Source: Sphingobacterium wenxiniae (lineage in GTDB: Bacteria; Bacteroidota; Bacteroidia; Sphingobacteriales; Sphingobacteriaceae). From it: a stretch of 64,000 bases of DNA. Below, piece by piece: positions 52,246 to 60,985 of this stretch (position 1 is its first letter; the number at the start of each line of letters is the position of its first letter). The notes under the pieces were generated by a model. That model ran no database searches. It was given only the letters and a program-made list of their open reading frames with translations, and was not told the DNA's origin. The DNA lies in the NCBI RefSeq assembly GCF_900116225.1, contig NZ_FOZZ01000001.1, positions 62,001 to 126,000 on the forward strand, in the 5' to 3' direction. A program made the position numbers and the translations under genes.

Positions 52246-52581
52246 TTACCGATGTGCATTAACAATGGACGAATGTTCATCACCAATGATCCAATGTTCA
52301 TCACCAATGGACGAAAGCTCATCACCAATGGACGAATGCTCATCACCAATAGACGAATGCTCATCACCAATGAACGAATGCTCATCACCAATGAACGAAT
52401 GCTCATCACCAATGGACGAAAGCTCATCACCAATAGACGAAAGCTCATCACCAATGGACGAATGCTCATCACCAACGGACGAATGCTCATCACCAATGAA
52501 CGAATGCTCATCACCAATGATCCAATGTTCATCACCAATGGACGAAAGCTCATCACCAATGAACCATTGTACATTGCCAAT
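52246..52581. repeat. 21-bp tandem array, 16 units (15 plus one degenerate)
   Basis: Consecutive 21-bp units from 52267 to 52581 share the core GCTCATCACCAAT preceded by variants of GGACGAAT; a degenerate unit (52246-52266) precedes them. Middle units differ by only 1-4 bases, and the two ends have decayed most. Because 21 is a multiple of three, several frames stay open on both strands (for example repeats of MLITNGR or CSSPMDE), but they carry no other coding sign and I do not call a gene. Confidence 0.93.
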
Positions 52582-52855
52582 GGAGTATCACAAATTGTAC
52601 GCTAACACAGTCAGCTATAAGGCACTGTATATGAAAACGTGTGAAATCACATTAACAATGGAGCAACATATGTATTAAGCGCCTATTTAAAATTACTATT
52701 CAGCAAAAACAGCGTCGTATTGAGACTACTCGACACCTCGCGGTGACGGCCATTCTAGCGTCATTACGGAGAGGCAAAGTCTATCCCGAGAATGGCATAT
52801 GACGTTAAATTAAGCGTTTTTTGTCACCCTAACGATAGGGAGGAGCTCAAAACAA
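52582..52855. other. Non-coding segment between array and kdsB copy
   Basis: No gene. A further weak echo of the array (CACATTAACAATGGAGCAAC) lies at about 52649-52668. A MITE-like piece (TATTGAGACTACTCGACACC ... CGTCATTACGGAGAGGC) with the inverted pair GACGGCCATTCT / AGAATGGCATATGACG spans about 52714-52805. Confidence 0.55.
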
Positions 52856-52957
52856 TTAGAGAATGTGTATACTATCAAAGTCGCAGAAACGGAATTTGAT
52901 ACCATCGCAGTCGATCATCCAAAAGACGTGGAAGCGATATTGAAAGCTTATTTCTGA
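52856..52957 (+). pseudogene. Duplicated 3' end of kdsB (34 codons including stop)
   Basis: 96 of 102 bases match 51831-51932. The frame is intact through its own stop (TGA in place of TAA). Differences: one amino-acid change Gly to Val, one Lys to Glu, and silent changes. It lacks any start or upstream kdsB sequence, so it cannot be functional alone. Confidence 0.9.
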
Positions 52958-52986
52958 TATTCTTATTTGGCTATTTCGATTTTATA

Positions 52987-53508
52987 CTAAAAATATATTC
53001 TATCAGACAGTCGTGAGCTGTTCAGTTCAAGGTGTAGATTATCTCTACTCGCGGTTTCTGCAACAAATTTAGTTTTTACAGTCTGATGCACCTTCGCTAA
53101 CTGCTCGATTGTCAAAATGGTGTTTTTATCTACACCAAACCAGATATATAAAGGTTTACCTTTGGAATCGACAAACATTGTCAGATTTATATATTCCTTA
53201 TTTTTACGAAGCTGGTGTATCTGTTCCGCAGTAAAATTTGATTTAACCATATTCTTTAACTGTTCTCGATTTGTTAATCGGGGACTTATCTCTACCGAAG
53301 GAACAGTATTATTCCGGACCATTTCCGGGTTTTTTGGAACCTCAATTTTATGGTTTGGACTAAAAACAAAATTATTATACAATTCCAACTGGCCTATCTT
53401 GTAGTCTATTCCGTTCACCGTAAAATCACCTGATCTTAACGGTGTCTGTGATGATGCTATATTTATTAAGAAAAGCATCAATAGTGATACAAAAAGTCTA
53501 TTTTTCAT
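52987..53508 (-). CDS. Secreted unknown protein, 173 aa, partner of HExxH lipoprotein
   Basis: Signal peptide MKNRLFVSLLMLFLINIASS then a mature domain with alternating beta segments (EYINLTMFVDSKGKPLYIWF and TIEQLAKVHQTVKTKF). The second half resembles small Bacteroidota periplasmic domains of the TonB-C/DUF5043 kind; the assignment is weak. It starts 12 bp after the stop of the 486-residue lipoprotein on the same strand, so the two form an operon. AT-rich relative to neighbours. Confidence 0.65.
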   Translation of the reverse strand: MKNRLFVSLLMLFLINIASSQTPLRSGDFTVNGIDYKIGQLELYNNFVFSPNHKIEVPKNPEMVRNNTVPSVEISPRLTNREQLKNMVKSNFTAEQIHQLRKNKEYINLTMFVDSKGKPLYIWFGVDKNTILTIEQLAKVHQTVKTKFVAETASRDNLHLELNSSRLSDRIYF

Positions 53509-53520
53509 TACTTTATAAAT

Positions 53521-54981
53521 TTATTCTGGACAATTGTAAGAGCCATCAAATATCATTTTTAAGGATACCGGCTGTAAAGTTGTTAATATTTGAGAATCAG
53601 CATACGATGGATGTCCGTATCTATTAAATGACTGAAGCGCATCGCGATATCTTATATCAAAGTTAGGAATTAGCGAAATATCTTTAGTAGCAATTATATC
53701 CTCTACCAGATCTATGTACGCATCAACGGCAAAATTAAACCCATCTCTATCCGACCTCGTAAAATATACCCCAACGCTCTGTGCCCATTCCAAACCATTG
53801 GTAGCCACATCCTGTATGAGCATTCGCTCAAATTCTATATTAATATTTCCTGGTAGCCCCTGAGCATGGTGATGAAATGTGGAACCTATATTCTGATGCT
53901 GAAATGCATGAATCATTTCATGTGCCACAAAATCTGATCTAGTGACCATATATTCATTTACTATTATAGTTTTAGTATTAAAAACATAAACAGGATTACC
54001 GCTTTGCCTATCGACTATTAATTTTAATCCATGTGTAGACAGCTTCTGTAGCATATGGTTTAATGCACACGATTCTCGGATTTCATTTTCCGTTTCCTCA
54101 TACAACATTTTTTCCTCTTCTGTAAGGCTTGAAATATCGATTCCTCCTTGAGTATCACCACCTCCACCATTTTCGCCACTTCCACCGTCGCCCCCGCCGC
54201 CAATGGGGGGGGCTGGATCTTCATATTTAACACAAATAGTTTGCATAACTGGCGCCCTTTGCGTCCAATAACTCCACGTATTCCCACATCTTATTTCCGA
54301 GGGGGGCAGACAGGTTCCCACGGGGCTTAACCTAAAAAACACTTGTCCTGTTTCATGACAATATGTTGTCCAGTCACATGTCATTACTGTTAAATATTCC
54401 GCACATTCACTGCTTAACGCGCTTGATGACATCTTATTAGCTGATCGTTGTCCAGCGACCGGGAGTTTACTTCCTTTCCCATTTATATAGCTATAAAAAG
54501 AAGTATTTCCGTTCAACAGATTGTCTAAGGATAACGTACCGTTTGATAAAAATGCAGGATCATGAATAATCCCGTCAGTTTCTTGATAGATATATTTCCC
54601 ATAATATGCTACTTCATTATTTTCAAATAAGATAAACTCTCTATAATTGGATAAGTTAACAACTATTGTTTCTCTTCCTCTAATCCCTACTGGCAATAAT
54701 GGCAAAATCGAATAGATAGTAGAATCATTAATGAATTGTACCTTCAAATCAGACCATTCAGGTTTATACCTAATAAACGTCGAATCATCAATTTCAAAAT
54801 TGATTCTATCCTCTAAATTTAAATTATCATAAAGCCCCTGTAATTCCTTTAATGTTGGAGGATTCTGTACCTTTATCCAGTAAGCGTTATCAAAGTCTTT
54901 ATTACAAGACAAAAAAGTTAAGCAACAACTAAAAACAATCAATATTAGCCTCGTATACCAAAATAACTTTATAACCTTCAT
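53521..54981 (-). CDS. Surface lipoprotein with HExxH metallopeptidase-like domain
   Basis: 486 residues, no family recognised overall. Signal peptide with lipobox LSC (FSCCLTFLSC). N-terminal domain about residues 30-160, a Cys-rich segment (TCDWTTYCHE; SEIRCGN) to about 245, then a Gly/Asp linker (GGGGDGGSGENGGGGD, about 255-275). The C-terminal domain carries HEMIHAFQH at residues 354-362 (His354, Glu355, His358, His362), a good zinc-protease motif, with GLEWAQS and FERM segments after it. The linker-plus-enzyme layout is that of exported effector-type proteins of Bacteroidota. Activity and target are unknown. Confidence 0.75.
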   Translation of the reverse strand: MKVIKLFWYTRLILIVFSCCLTFLSCNKDFDNAYWIKVQNPPTLKELQGLYDNLNLEDRINFEIDDSTFIRYKPEWSDLKVQFINDSTIYSILPLLPVGIRGRETIVVNLSNYREFILFENNEVAYYGKYIYQETDGIIHDPAFLSNGTLSLDNLLNGNTSFYSYINGKGSKLPVAGQRSANKMSSSALSSECAEYLTVMTCDWTTYCHETGQVFFRLSPVGTCLPPSEIRCGNTWSYWTQRAPVMQTICVKYEDPAPPIGGGGDGGSGENGGGGDTQGGIDISSLTEEEKMLYEETENEIRESCALNHMLQKLSTHGLKLIVDRQSGNPVYVFNTKTIIVNEYMVTRSDFVAHEMIHAFQHQNIGSTFHHHAQGLPGNINIEFERMLIQDVATNGLEWAQSVGVYFTRSDRDGFNFAVDAYIDLVEDIIATKDISLIPNFDIRYRDALQSFNRYGHPSYADSQILTTLQPVSLKMIFDGSYNCPE

Positions 54982-55168
54982 GTAGATCGAATTGGTTTAT
55001 AATGATGGCTAATATACATTATTTCTTTTAGATAGGGAAAAATAAGACGTATTCTTATATCTAAAAAAAAGACTTACAAACAAACCCTATACAGAGGTAT
55101 ATAAACGAGTTATATTCTTTAATCGTTATGCATGTCTTATTTAACTCATGGCTACCGCACTAATGAAC

Positions 55169-55210
55169 TATCACAAGTTACGCTTTACTAAACTTGCAAT
55201 AGTTGTGATA
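55169..55210. repeat. Hairpin-forming repeat fragment
   Basis: TATCACAA (55169-55176) pairs with TTGTGATA (55203-55210), enclosing GTTACGCTTTACTAAACTTG, which recalls the core of the interspersed repeat at 12015-12153. The 55000-55240 interval otherwise shows no gene. Confidence 0.45.
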
Positions 55211-55240
55211 ATTGTGAACCAATTCCGTACGTCAGAACAT

Positions 55241-55900
55241 TTACAACCCACTTTCCGGAACTTCAATTACCGCATCGTTTACCACGGCGAACAACCGATT
55301 GTTGGATTTTTTGCGAATCATATAAAGTCCCGTCCAGCGGCCAAAGGCAGGCAAGGTCAAAACGCGATCTTCTAAATGAAAACAAGGAAGCCGGAAAGTC
55401 TGTCTGCCGCGAACTGCAATTTCACAGCCTGGATGTACATGCCCTACAATATTTAAACAAGAATTGTCCAACCCAGATAAAGGCTCGTGAGAAAACACGA
55501 GACCCTCCGCGAGCACAAGCTGGTTGACTACATGTAAAGCGATAGTCCCAAAGCGTTCGGCGGGGAGAATATCATGATTGCCCCGCGTGAGCACAAAATC
55601 TATCTGTGGAAAAGTCTTCAAATAGTCTGTAAACGCATCCCATTCATAGTTCCATTCCGAATGAAAAAGGTCTCCTAGAAAAACCACTTTACTTACCTCC
55701 AGCGATGTCAACAGACTACCCAAGCGTAAAAACTCTTCCTCCAGGTTCATTTGCGGAATAAAAAAGCCTTCTTTCCGAAAATGCCCTAACTTACCCAAAT
55801 GCCAATCCGATATAACCAGTAAACGATGCACAGGGATGTACAATGCTTTTTGAGCTAACAGAAAAATATCCAATCCGTTCCACGATAGCTTTTTAGCCAT
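55241..55900 (-). CDS. pdeM: Ligase-associated phosphoesterase PdeM
   Basis: 219 residues from ATG 55900. Calcineurin-like metallophosphoesterase with DWHLGK (DxH), GDLFHSEW, RGNHD and VGHVHPG motifs, all metal ligands present. The family (TIGR04123) always sits with an Lhr-like helicase, an ATP-dependent ligase and a beta-lactamase-fold exonuclease. The start overlaps the helicase stop (TAATG). Proposed to process DNA ends. Confidence 0.92.
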   Translation of the reverse strand: MAKKLSWNGLDIFLLAQKALYIPVHRLLVISDWHLGKLGHFRKEGFFIPQMNLEEEFLRLGSLLTSLEVSKVVFLGDLFHSEWNYEWDAFTDYLKTFPQIDFVLTRGNHDILPAERFGTIALHVVNQLVLAEGLVFSHEPLSGLDNSCLNIVGHVHPGCEIAVRGRQTFRLPCFHLEDRVLTLPAFGRWTGLYMIRKKSNNRLFAVVNDAVIEVPESGL

Positions 55901-58347
55901 TATTCTATCTTTCCTTCCAGCTGCAATTTTAACGTTTCTAAACGACTTTGCCAATCTTCGTTGCTGTATTTTTCCCGAAAAGACTCTGAAAAGATAGGAA
56001 AAGAAAACGGTGTGAGTTTATCCGGAAAGGAAAGGAGAATGCGGTGATCGGCAATACGCTCAAAAGCCAACTGCATGCGTCCCTCCTCCAATTGAAAATC
56101 AAAGACTTCGTCATAAGCCTGACGCAACAGCAGATTGTCGGCTTCATAATCTTCGAATACGGAGAAGAAGAGACCGGAATTGGCTTGAAGATGTTTTGTT
56201 TTCATCGGTTTACCGGGGTATCCCTGAAACACAAGTCCGGCAATGCCGGCAATATCCCGAAACCGTCTACGCGCCATTTCCCGAACGTTAATTCCAGATG
56301 TGATGTCCTGATGCAGGTTTTTCGGAGAAAGCAAATCTTTTACCAACGCTTCATCCAGATCATAGGACGTAGCCGAAAGCAGCTCAAAACCGTATTCATT
56401 GCTGGCAATACTGAACGTCGCGGGCTTTATCTTCCCTAACCGATAAGCGAGGACCTGCGCCATCCCCTCATGCACCAGTTTACCGTCGAAAGGATACACA
56501 AAGAGATGGTGGCCAAACCGGGTTTGGATATATTCAACTAATAAATCATCTTCTCCGGGTAAAGCAGAACGTCTTTGCTGCTCTTGAAATAAGGGCTTTA
56601 AAAATTTAATTTCTTCGCTGAGACCAGCATTTTTCTGAATATGCTTAAAACTGTGGCGGATAGCTATTCCCAAATCCGGTGATATGGAAAAACGACCACC
56701 CATCCACGAAGGAACCACACCTTTAGACTTTGTCGTCGGTCTTACCACGACTTCCATATGGCGTACATGCAACAGCTCCAATTGCCTACCCGAAAACCAA
56801 AAGACATCTCCGGTGTTGAGCTTGGAAATAAATGATTCCTCGATACTGCCTAAATATTTACCCGACATGAATTTAACTTTCATCATCGCGTCCGAAACGA
56901 TTGCTCCTATGCTTAAGCGATGACGCATCGCCAGTTTTCGGCTTTCAACCTTATAAACACCATCCACCAAGACAAGACGATGAAAGTCATCATAAGCTGT
57001 CAATGCCTTACCGCCATGCAGCAGCATCTTCATACACTGATCAAATTCTTCCCTGCTTATCGAGGAAAAACAATGTGTAGATTTCACTTCACCAAAGATC
57101 TCGTCTGCCTGAAACCCATCACCTACGGCCAAAGTCATCAAATACTGTATAAGGACATCGAAACTCCGTATATACGGAATCCGTTGTTCAATAATATGCT
57201 CTTTTACGGCATATTTCAGGGAGTCACCTTCAATAATTTCCAGCGAATGGGTCGGCACATAGTAAATATAGGAGGTCTCATGCGGCCGATGTCCGGAACG
57301 TCCTGCCCGTTGGAGAAAGCGAGCGACACCCTTAGGCGAACCGATCTGCACGACGCAATCCACAGGTCTAAAATCTACACCTAAATCCAAACTGCTGGTA
57401 CAGACGACGGCTTTCAACCGCCCCTCATGCAGGGCCTCTTCCACCCATAGACGTACCTCATCGCTCAACGATCCGTGATGAATAGCCAAAATACCGGCAA
57501 ATTCCGGATAATGCATAATGATCTGCTGATACCATATTTCCGCCTGCGAACGGGTATTCGTAAAAATCAATGTTGATTGAAACTTATTGACAATAGCAAT
57601 AACTTTATCCAGCAACTTCACACCGAGGTGACCTGCCCAGGGAAATTTTTCCAGATTATCGGGAAAGACGGTTTCAATACGCAGCTTCTTCTTTAAATTT
57701 GCGCGTATGGTGACACCTTTGTGATCCTTCCCAAGAAGGATATCCTGCGCTTCATCCAGATTACCAATGGTAGCCGAAATCCCCCATATTTTAAGTTGTG
57801 GACAAAGCACCTTAAGTCTACTCAGCGCCAGTTCGATCAGCACACCACGCTTACTGCCCAACAACTCATGCCATTCGTCCACGACAATAAATTCCAGGTG
57901 TTTAAAATAGTCAGCAGCTCCTTTACTGGCTAAAAGCAAATGAATACTTTCAGGCGTGGTTATTAACGCCTGTGGCGGGTTTTTACGTTGTTTCTGTCGT
58001 TCAGACACAGAAGTATCGCCTGTTCGGAGTTCTACTTTATAGTCTAAATCCAAGTCATTGCTTACTTGCGTGGTCGCTTTATATATCTCCTTGGACAAGG
58101 CACGTAAAGGGGTAATCCATAATGCGTGAAGCTTCGGAGTTTTAAGCTTATCTTTTTTCTTCTGAAAAGCTTTATTATCGTAATAGTGGTGTAAAATACC
58201 AAACCAGATAGCAAATGTCTTCCCAAAGCCTGTAGGGGCATTGAGCAAACCGGATTGTTCCCGCGCCAGTGCTTTCCATGCCTGTTTTTGAAATGCATGC
58301 GGTTCCCAACCTTGATTAAAAAACCATACGTCAGCTATTTGATTCAT
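55900..58347 (-). CDS. Ligase-associated DEXH helicase (Lhr-like)
   Basis: 815 residues. Superfamily-2 motifs in order: NAPTGFGKTFA (I), TPLRALSKE (Ia), TTPESIHLL, VDEWHELLGSKRG (II, DEWH), GISATIGN (III), IFTNTRSQAE (IV), TSSLDLGVDF (V), QRAGRSGHR (VI), then the Lhr winged-helix and C-terminal domains (MGGRFSISPDLG). TIGR04121 subgroup. ATG at 58347 overlaps the end of the ligase gene by 17 bp. Expected 3'-5' translocase acting with the ligase in repair. Confidence 0.94.
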   Translation of the reverse strand: MNQIADVWFFNQGWEPHAFQKQAWKALAREQSGLLNAPTGFGKTFAIWFGILHHYYDNKAFQKKKDKLKTPKLHALWITPLRALSKEIYKATTQVSNDLDLDYKVELRTGDTSVSERQKQRKNPPQALITTPESIHLLLASKGAADYFKHLEFIVVDEWHELLGSKRGVLIELALSRLKVLCPQLKIWGISATIGNLDEAQDILLGKDHKGVTIRANLKKKLRIETVFPDNLEKFPWAGHLGVKLLDKVIAIVNKFQSTLIFTNTRSQAEIWYQQIIMHYPEFAGILAIHHGSLSDEVRLWVEEALHEGRLKAVVCTSSLDLGVDFRPVDCVVQIGSPKGVARFLQRAGRSGHRPHETSYIYYVPTHSLEIIEGDSLKYAVKEHIIEQRIPYIRSFDVLIQYLMTLAVGDGFQADEIFGEVKSTHCFSSISREEFDQCMKMLLHGGKALTAYDDFHRLVLVDGVYKVESRKLAMRHRLSIGAIVSDAMMKVKFMSGKYLGSIEESFISKLNTGDVFWFSGRQLELLHVRHMEVVVRPTTKSKGVVPSWMGGRFSISPDLGIAIRHSFKHIQKNAGLSEEIKFLKPLFQEQQRRSALPGEDDLLVEYIQTRFGHHLFVYPFDGKLVHEGMAQVLAYRLGKIKPATFSIASNEYGFELLSATSYDLDEALVKDLLSPKNLHQDITSGINVREMARRRFRDIAGIAGLVFQGYPGKPMKTKHLQANSGLFFSVFEDYEADNLLLRQAYDEVFDFQLEEGRMQLAFERIADHRILLSFPDKLTPFSFPIFSESFREKYSNEDWQSRLETLKLQLEGKIE

Positions 58348-59929
58348 GTACAGACGATATCAATTGCAGTAAATCTTCTTTTGTGTTTGCTTCTGAAGCA
58401 GGTTTATCTTTTCGCCAGCGTACAATACGTGGGAAACGTAAGGCAATACCCGATTTATGTCTGCTGCTACGGTTTATTCCCTCAAAAGCCAATTCAAACA
58501 CCAGTTCTGGCTGTACACTTCTTACCGGGCCGAACTTCTCTATGGTATTTCGTTTTATCCAGTTATCTATCGTGATCAGCTCTTTATCCGTTAATCCTGA
58601 GTATGCTTTTGTAAAAGGGACCAACTGCCCTTCATCCCAAACGGCGAACGTATAATCGGTAAACAGATTCGCTCGGCGGCCGTGCCCAGATTGCGCATAG
58701 ATAAGCACACCATCTACAGTCATGGGGTCCGTCTTCCATTTCCACCATCGTCCGCGCTTTCTCCCTACTTCATAAGGACTATCTTTGTGTTTCAGCATCA
58801 GTCCCTCTGCATGATAATGCCGAGCTTCGCGACGAAATGTAGCGGCATCTGCCCAACTTTCAAAAGTTTTAGAAACCGATAATTTTAAAACATGATCTAC
58901 AGGATATGTCTGCAACAGTTCGATCAACTTTTCCCTGCGCTTCCACAATGGCCATGAACGAATATCCTCCCCCTCCCATTCCAGCACATCATAACACACC
59001 ATCACTAAGGGTGCATCCTGCAATGATTTTTTAGATATATTCTTGCGTCCTATGCGGGTCTGCATGACGCTGAAATCCAGTGGATGCTCTTCTTTCCAGG
59101 GAATAACCTCACCGTCCAATACAATACCGTTGGGCAAAATAGCCGTTAATTCATTAAACTCGACAAATTTGTCTGTCATCAGGTCTTCTCCGCGACTCCA
59201 AACAAATAATTCATCTTGTCTGATGATTAGTTGTCCACGAATGCCGTCCAACTTTGGTTCGATTATCCAATCGCTTATGTTACCCAGTGTTTCCGGCTCA
59301 CTTTCCAAAGGATAAGCTAAATAAAATGGATAAGGTAGGAAATGTTTATCTGTTTGCACTTTGAACAGGGTTTGCAACGTTTCCTCAAAAGGATTCCATT
59401 TGCCCATTAGCTGATGCTCGATAACCGGTTCTTCAGCATTAAGGTATTTAGCCACAGCTTTGATTACTAACTTACGCGATACTCCTACTCTAAAATTCCC
59501 CGTGAGGAATTTGTTAAAAACAAAAAGCGCTGTTCCATTTAAGCGGGTCCAATAGTCTATTATAATAGACCGCTGTTCGCCTATGTCTGCCCCCTGCAAT
59601 CGCATGATATCCTGAAATATAGTAACCAAGTGAAATGCTGTTTCTTGATTGCTTTTTGGGATGACGTGCATAAGCGTTTCGGCTAAATCTCCCACAATGA
59701 AATAACTCTCTTCCAAAAGCCATAGCGGAATAGAAGAAAATTCAGCAGCCCAAGCCCGCAAATCTGTGGTTTTAACGGGACGTTTTGGTTTATTACCCAT
59801 CAGGATAGCGATCGCAAAAATCTTATCCTCTTCGGTTGCTTCTTCCAAATATTGAACGATAGCATTCACCTTCCCTGACGTTTTAGTCGTTTGGTCAATT
59901 GCATCAAATAGCATAATAAAATCCATCAT
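58331..59929 (-). CDS. ATP-dependent DNA ligase, repair-associated (LigB-type)
   Basis: 532 residues. DNA-binding N-terminal domain, adenylation domain with the nucleotidyl-accepting Lys226 in EPKLDGIRGQ, motif III-like DGEVIPW, motif IV-like EGLMLKH, motif V KWK, then an OB-fold (TVDGVLIYAQSGHGRRANLF). TIGR04120 subgroup. It starts at ATG 59929, whose ATGA overlaps the stop of the exonuclease gene. Seals nicks in the operon's repair pathway. Confidence 0.94.
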   Translation of the reverse strand: MMDFIMLFDAIDQTTKTSGKVNAIVQYLEEATEEDKIFAIAILMGNKPKRPVKTTDLRAWAAEFSSIPLWLLEESYFIVGDLAETLMHVIPKSNQETAFHLVTIFQDIMRLQGADIGEQRSIIIDYWTRLNGTALFVFNKFLTGNFRVGVSRKLVIKAVAKYLNAEEPVIEHQLMGKWNPFEETLQTLFKVQTDKHFLPYPFYLAYPLESEPETLGNISDWIIEPKLDGIRGQLIIRQDELFVWSRGEDLMTDKFVEFNELTAILPNGIVLDGEVIPWKEEHPLDFSVMQTRIGRKNISKKSLQDAPLVMVCYDVLEWEGEDIRSWPLWKRREKLIELLQTYPVDHVLKLSVSKTFESWADAATFRREARHYHAEGLMLKHKDSPYEVGRKRGRWWKWKTDPMTVDGVLIYAQSGHGRRANLFTDYTFAVWDEGQLVPFTKAYSGLTDKELITIDNWIKRNTIEKFGPVRSVQPELVFELAFEGINRSSRHKSGIALRFPRIVRWRKDKPASEANTKEDLLQLISSVHESNS

Positions 59930-60924
59930 GCGGACTCCTCCTCTTCATCGTTATAAAGGGTTTTAAATATGGATGATTGGAGATTATATTCTTCTGCCAC
60001 CCATCTGGAAAAGACGTTTTCATATCCGTGGGTAACATATACCTTTTTAGCCCCTGTTTGTAAAACGGCCTGATTAAGTTGTTTCCAATCGCAATGGTCA
60101 GAAAGCGGAAATCCCATATCCACACCGCGTCTTCTCCTTGCACCGCGCAACTGCATCCATCCGCTGCACATGCCGATACGGTAAGGCTTTAATTTTCGCA
60201 GCCAAGGTGTATCACTGGCTGACGGTGGGGCCACAATCAGAGCTTCTTTGATTCTGGAACGATCGGTATCACTTGTGATACGCTCGCCTTGAAATTGATA
60301 ACCGACTTCATTTAATGCCGCATTGACATTAGCTACTGCTCCATGCAGGTAGATATCACCTATCGTACGATCTGCGTGGGCGAGCATATTCTGTGCCTTC
60401 CCTAAAGCATAGCCAAGCAACACTGTATTGTAGCCTTCTTCTGCATTTTTCTTCCACCAACGGTTTATAGCGGCATATATGTCGTGAGCGCTAGGAAATT
60501 GGTAAACGGGCAGCCCGAACGTACTTTCGGTAATAAAATGATCGCATCTCAGCTGCTCATAAGGTTGGCTGACACCGTCAGATGCTAATTTGTAATCTCC
60601 TGTAAATACCCACACTTCGCCTTGATAACTGAGCTTAATCTGTGCAGATCCAATAATGTGGCCAGCAGGATGAAAGGAAATTTTAACACCCTTGATCTCG
60701 AATTCTTCACCATACTCCACCCCTTGAACGGAGTTTTCTTCGCCCAACCGCAATTTTAAGATAGGCACGGTATGATGATGACAGATGTAATGTGCCATTC
60801 CCCAGCGCATGTGGTCACTATGTCCGTGGGTAATGAGCGCTGTTTTTACAGGTTTCCATGGGTCAATATAAAAATCACCCACATTACAATAGAGTCCATT
60901 ATCATTTACGGAGAGTAGTTTCAT
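59926..60924 (-). CDS. Ligase-associated beta-lactamase-fold exonuclease
   Basis: 332 residues from ATG 60924; an upstream TTG is rejected. Metallo-beta-lactamase motif HGHSDH at residues 33-38, further ligands in HPAGHIIGSAQI and FTGDYK, and the beta-CASP-type region DCDHFITESTFGLPVY-like (CDHFITESTFGLPVYQFP). TIGR04122 subgroup, Artemis/SNM1-related. First gene of the four-gene repair operon; divergent from the HAD gene across 61 bp. Confidence 0.93.
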   Translation of the reverse strand: MKLLSVNDNGLYCNVGDFYIDPWKPVKTALITHGHSDHMRWGMAHYICHHHTVPILKLRLGEENSVQGVEYGEEFEIKGVKISFHPAGHIIGSAQIKLSYQGEVWVFTGDYKLASDGVSQPYEQLRCDHFITESTFGLPVYQFPSAHDIYAAINRWWKKNAEEGYNTVLLGYALGKAQNMLAHADRTIGDIYLHGAVANVNAALNEVGYQFQGERITSDTDRSRIKEALIVAPPSASDTPWLRKLKPYRIGMCSGWMQLRGARRRRGVDMGFPLSDHCDWKQLNQAVLQTGAKKVYVTHGYENVFSRWVAEEYNLQSSIFKTLYNDEEEESA

Positions 60925-60973
60925 GTTGAAGCATTTATAGTTAAATAACAAAAATGCAGATGCATAGTTTTCT

Positions 60974-60981
60974 TATCTTTG
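60974..60981 (+). promoter_or_regulatory. -7 box giving a near-leaderless HAD mRNA
   Basis: TATCTTTG followed by CA, only 4 bp before the ATG at 60986. With the usual spacing of 5-7 bp to the transcript start, the mRNA would begin at or next to the start codon. No TTTG at -33. Confidence 0.5.
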
Positions 60982-60985
60982 CAGC

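Noticed and set aside
52246..52581. Possible CRISPR array
   Set aside because: Units are contiguous with no unique spacers, the repeat is 21 bp and no cas gene is nearby.
52224..52678. Three overlapping open frames (one minus, two plus) with heptapeptide repeats such as MLITNGR
   Set aside because: They arise because the 21-bp array is a multiple of three. All frames are open equally, none has a signal, domain or flanking gene context, and the frames end where the array ends.
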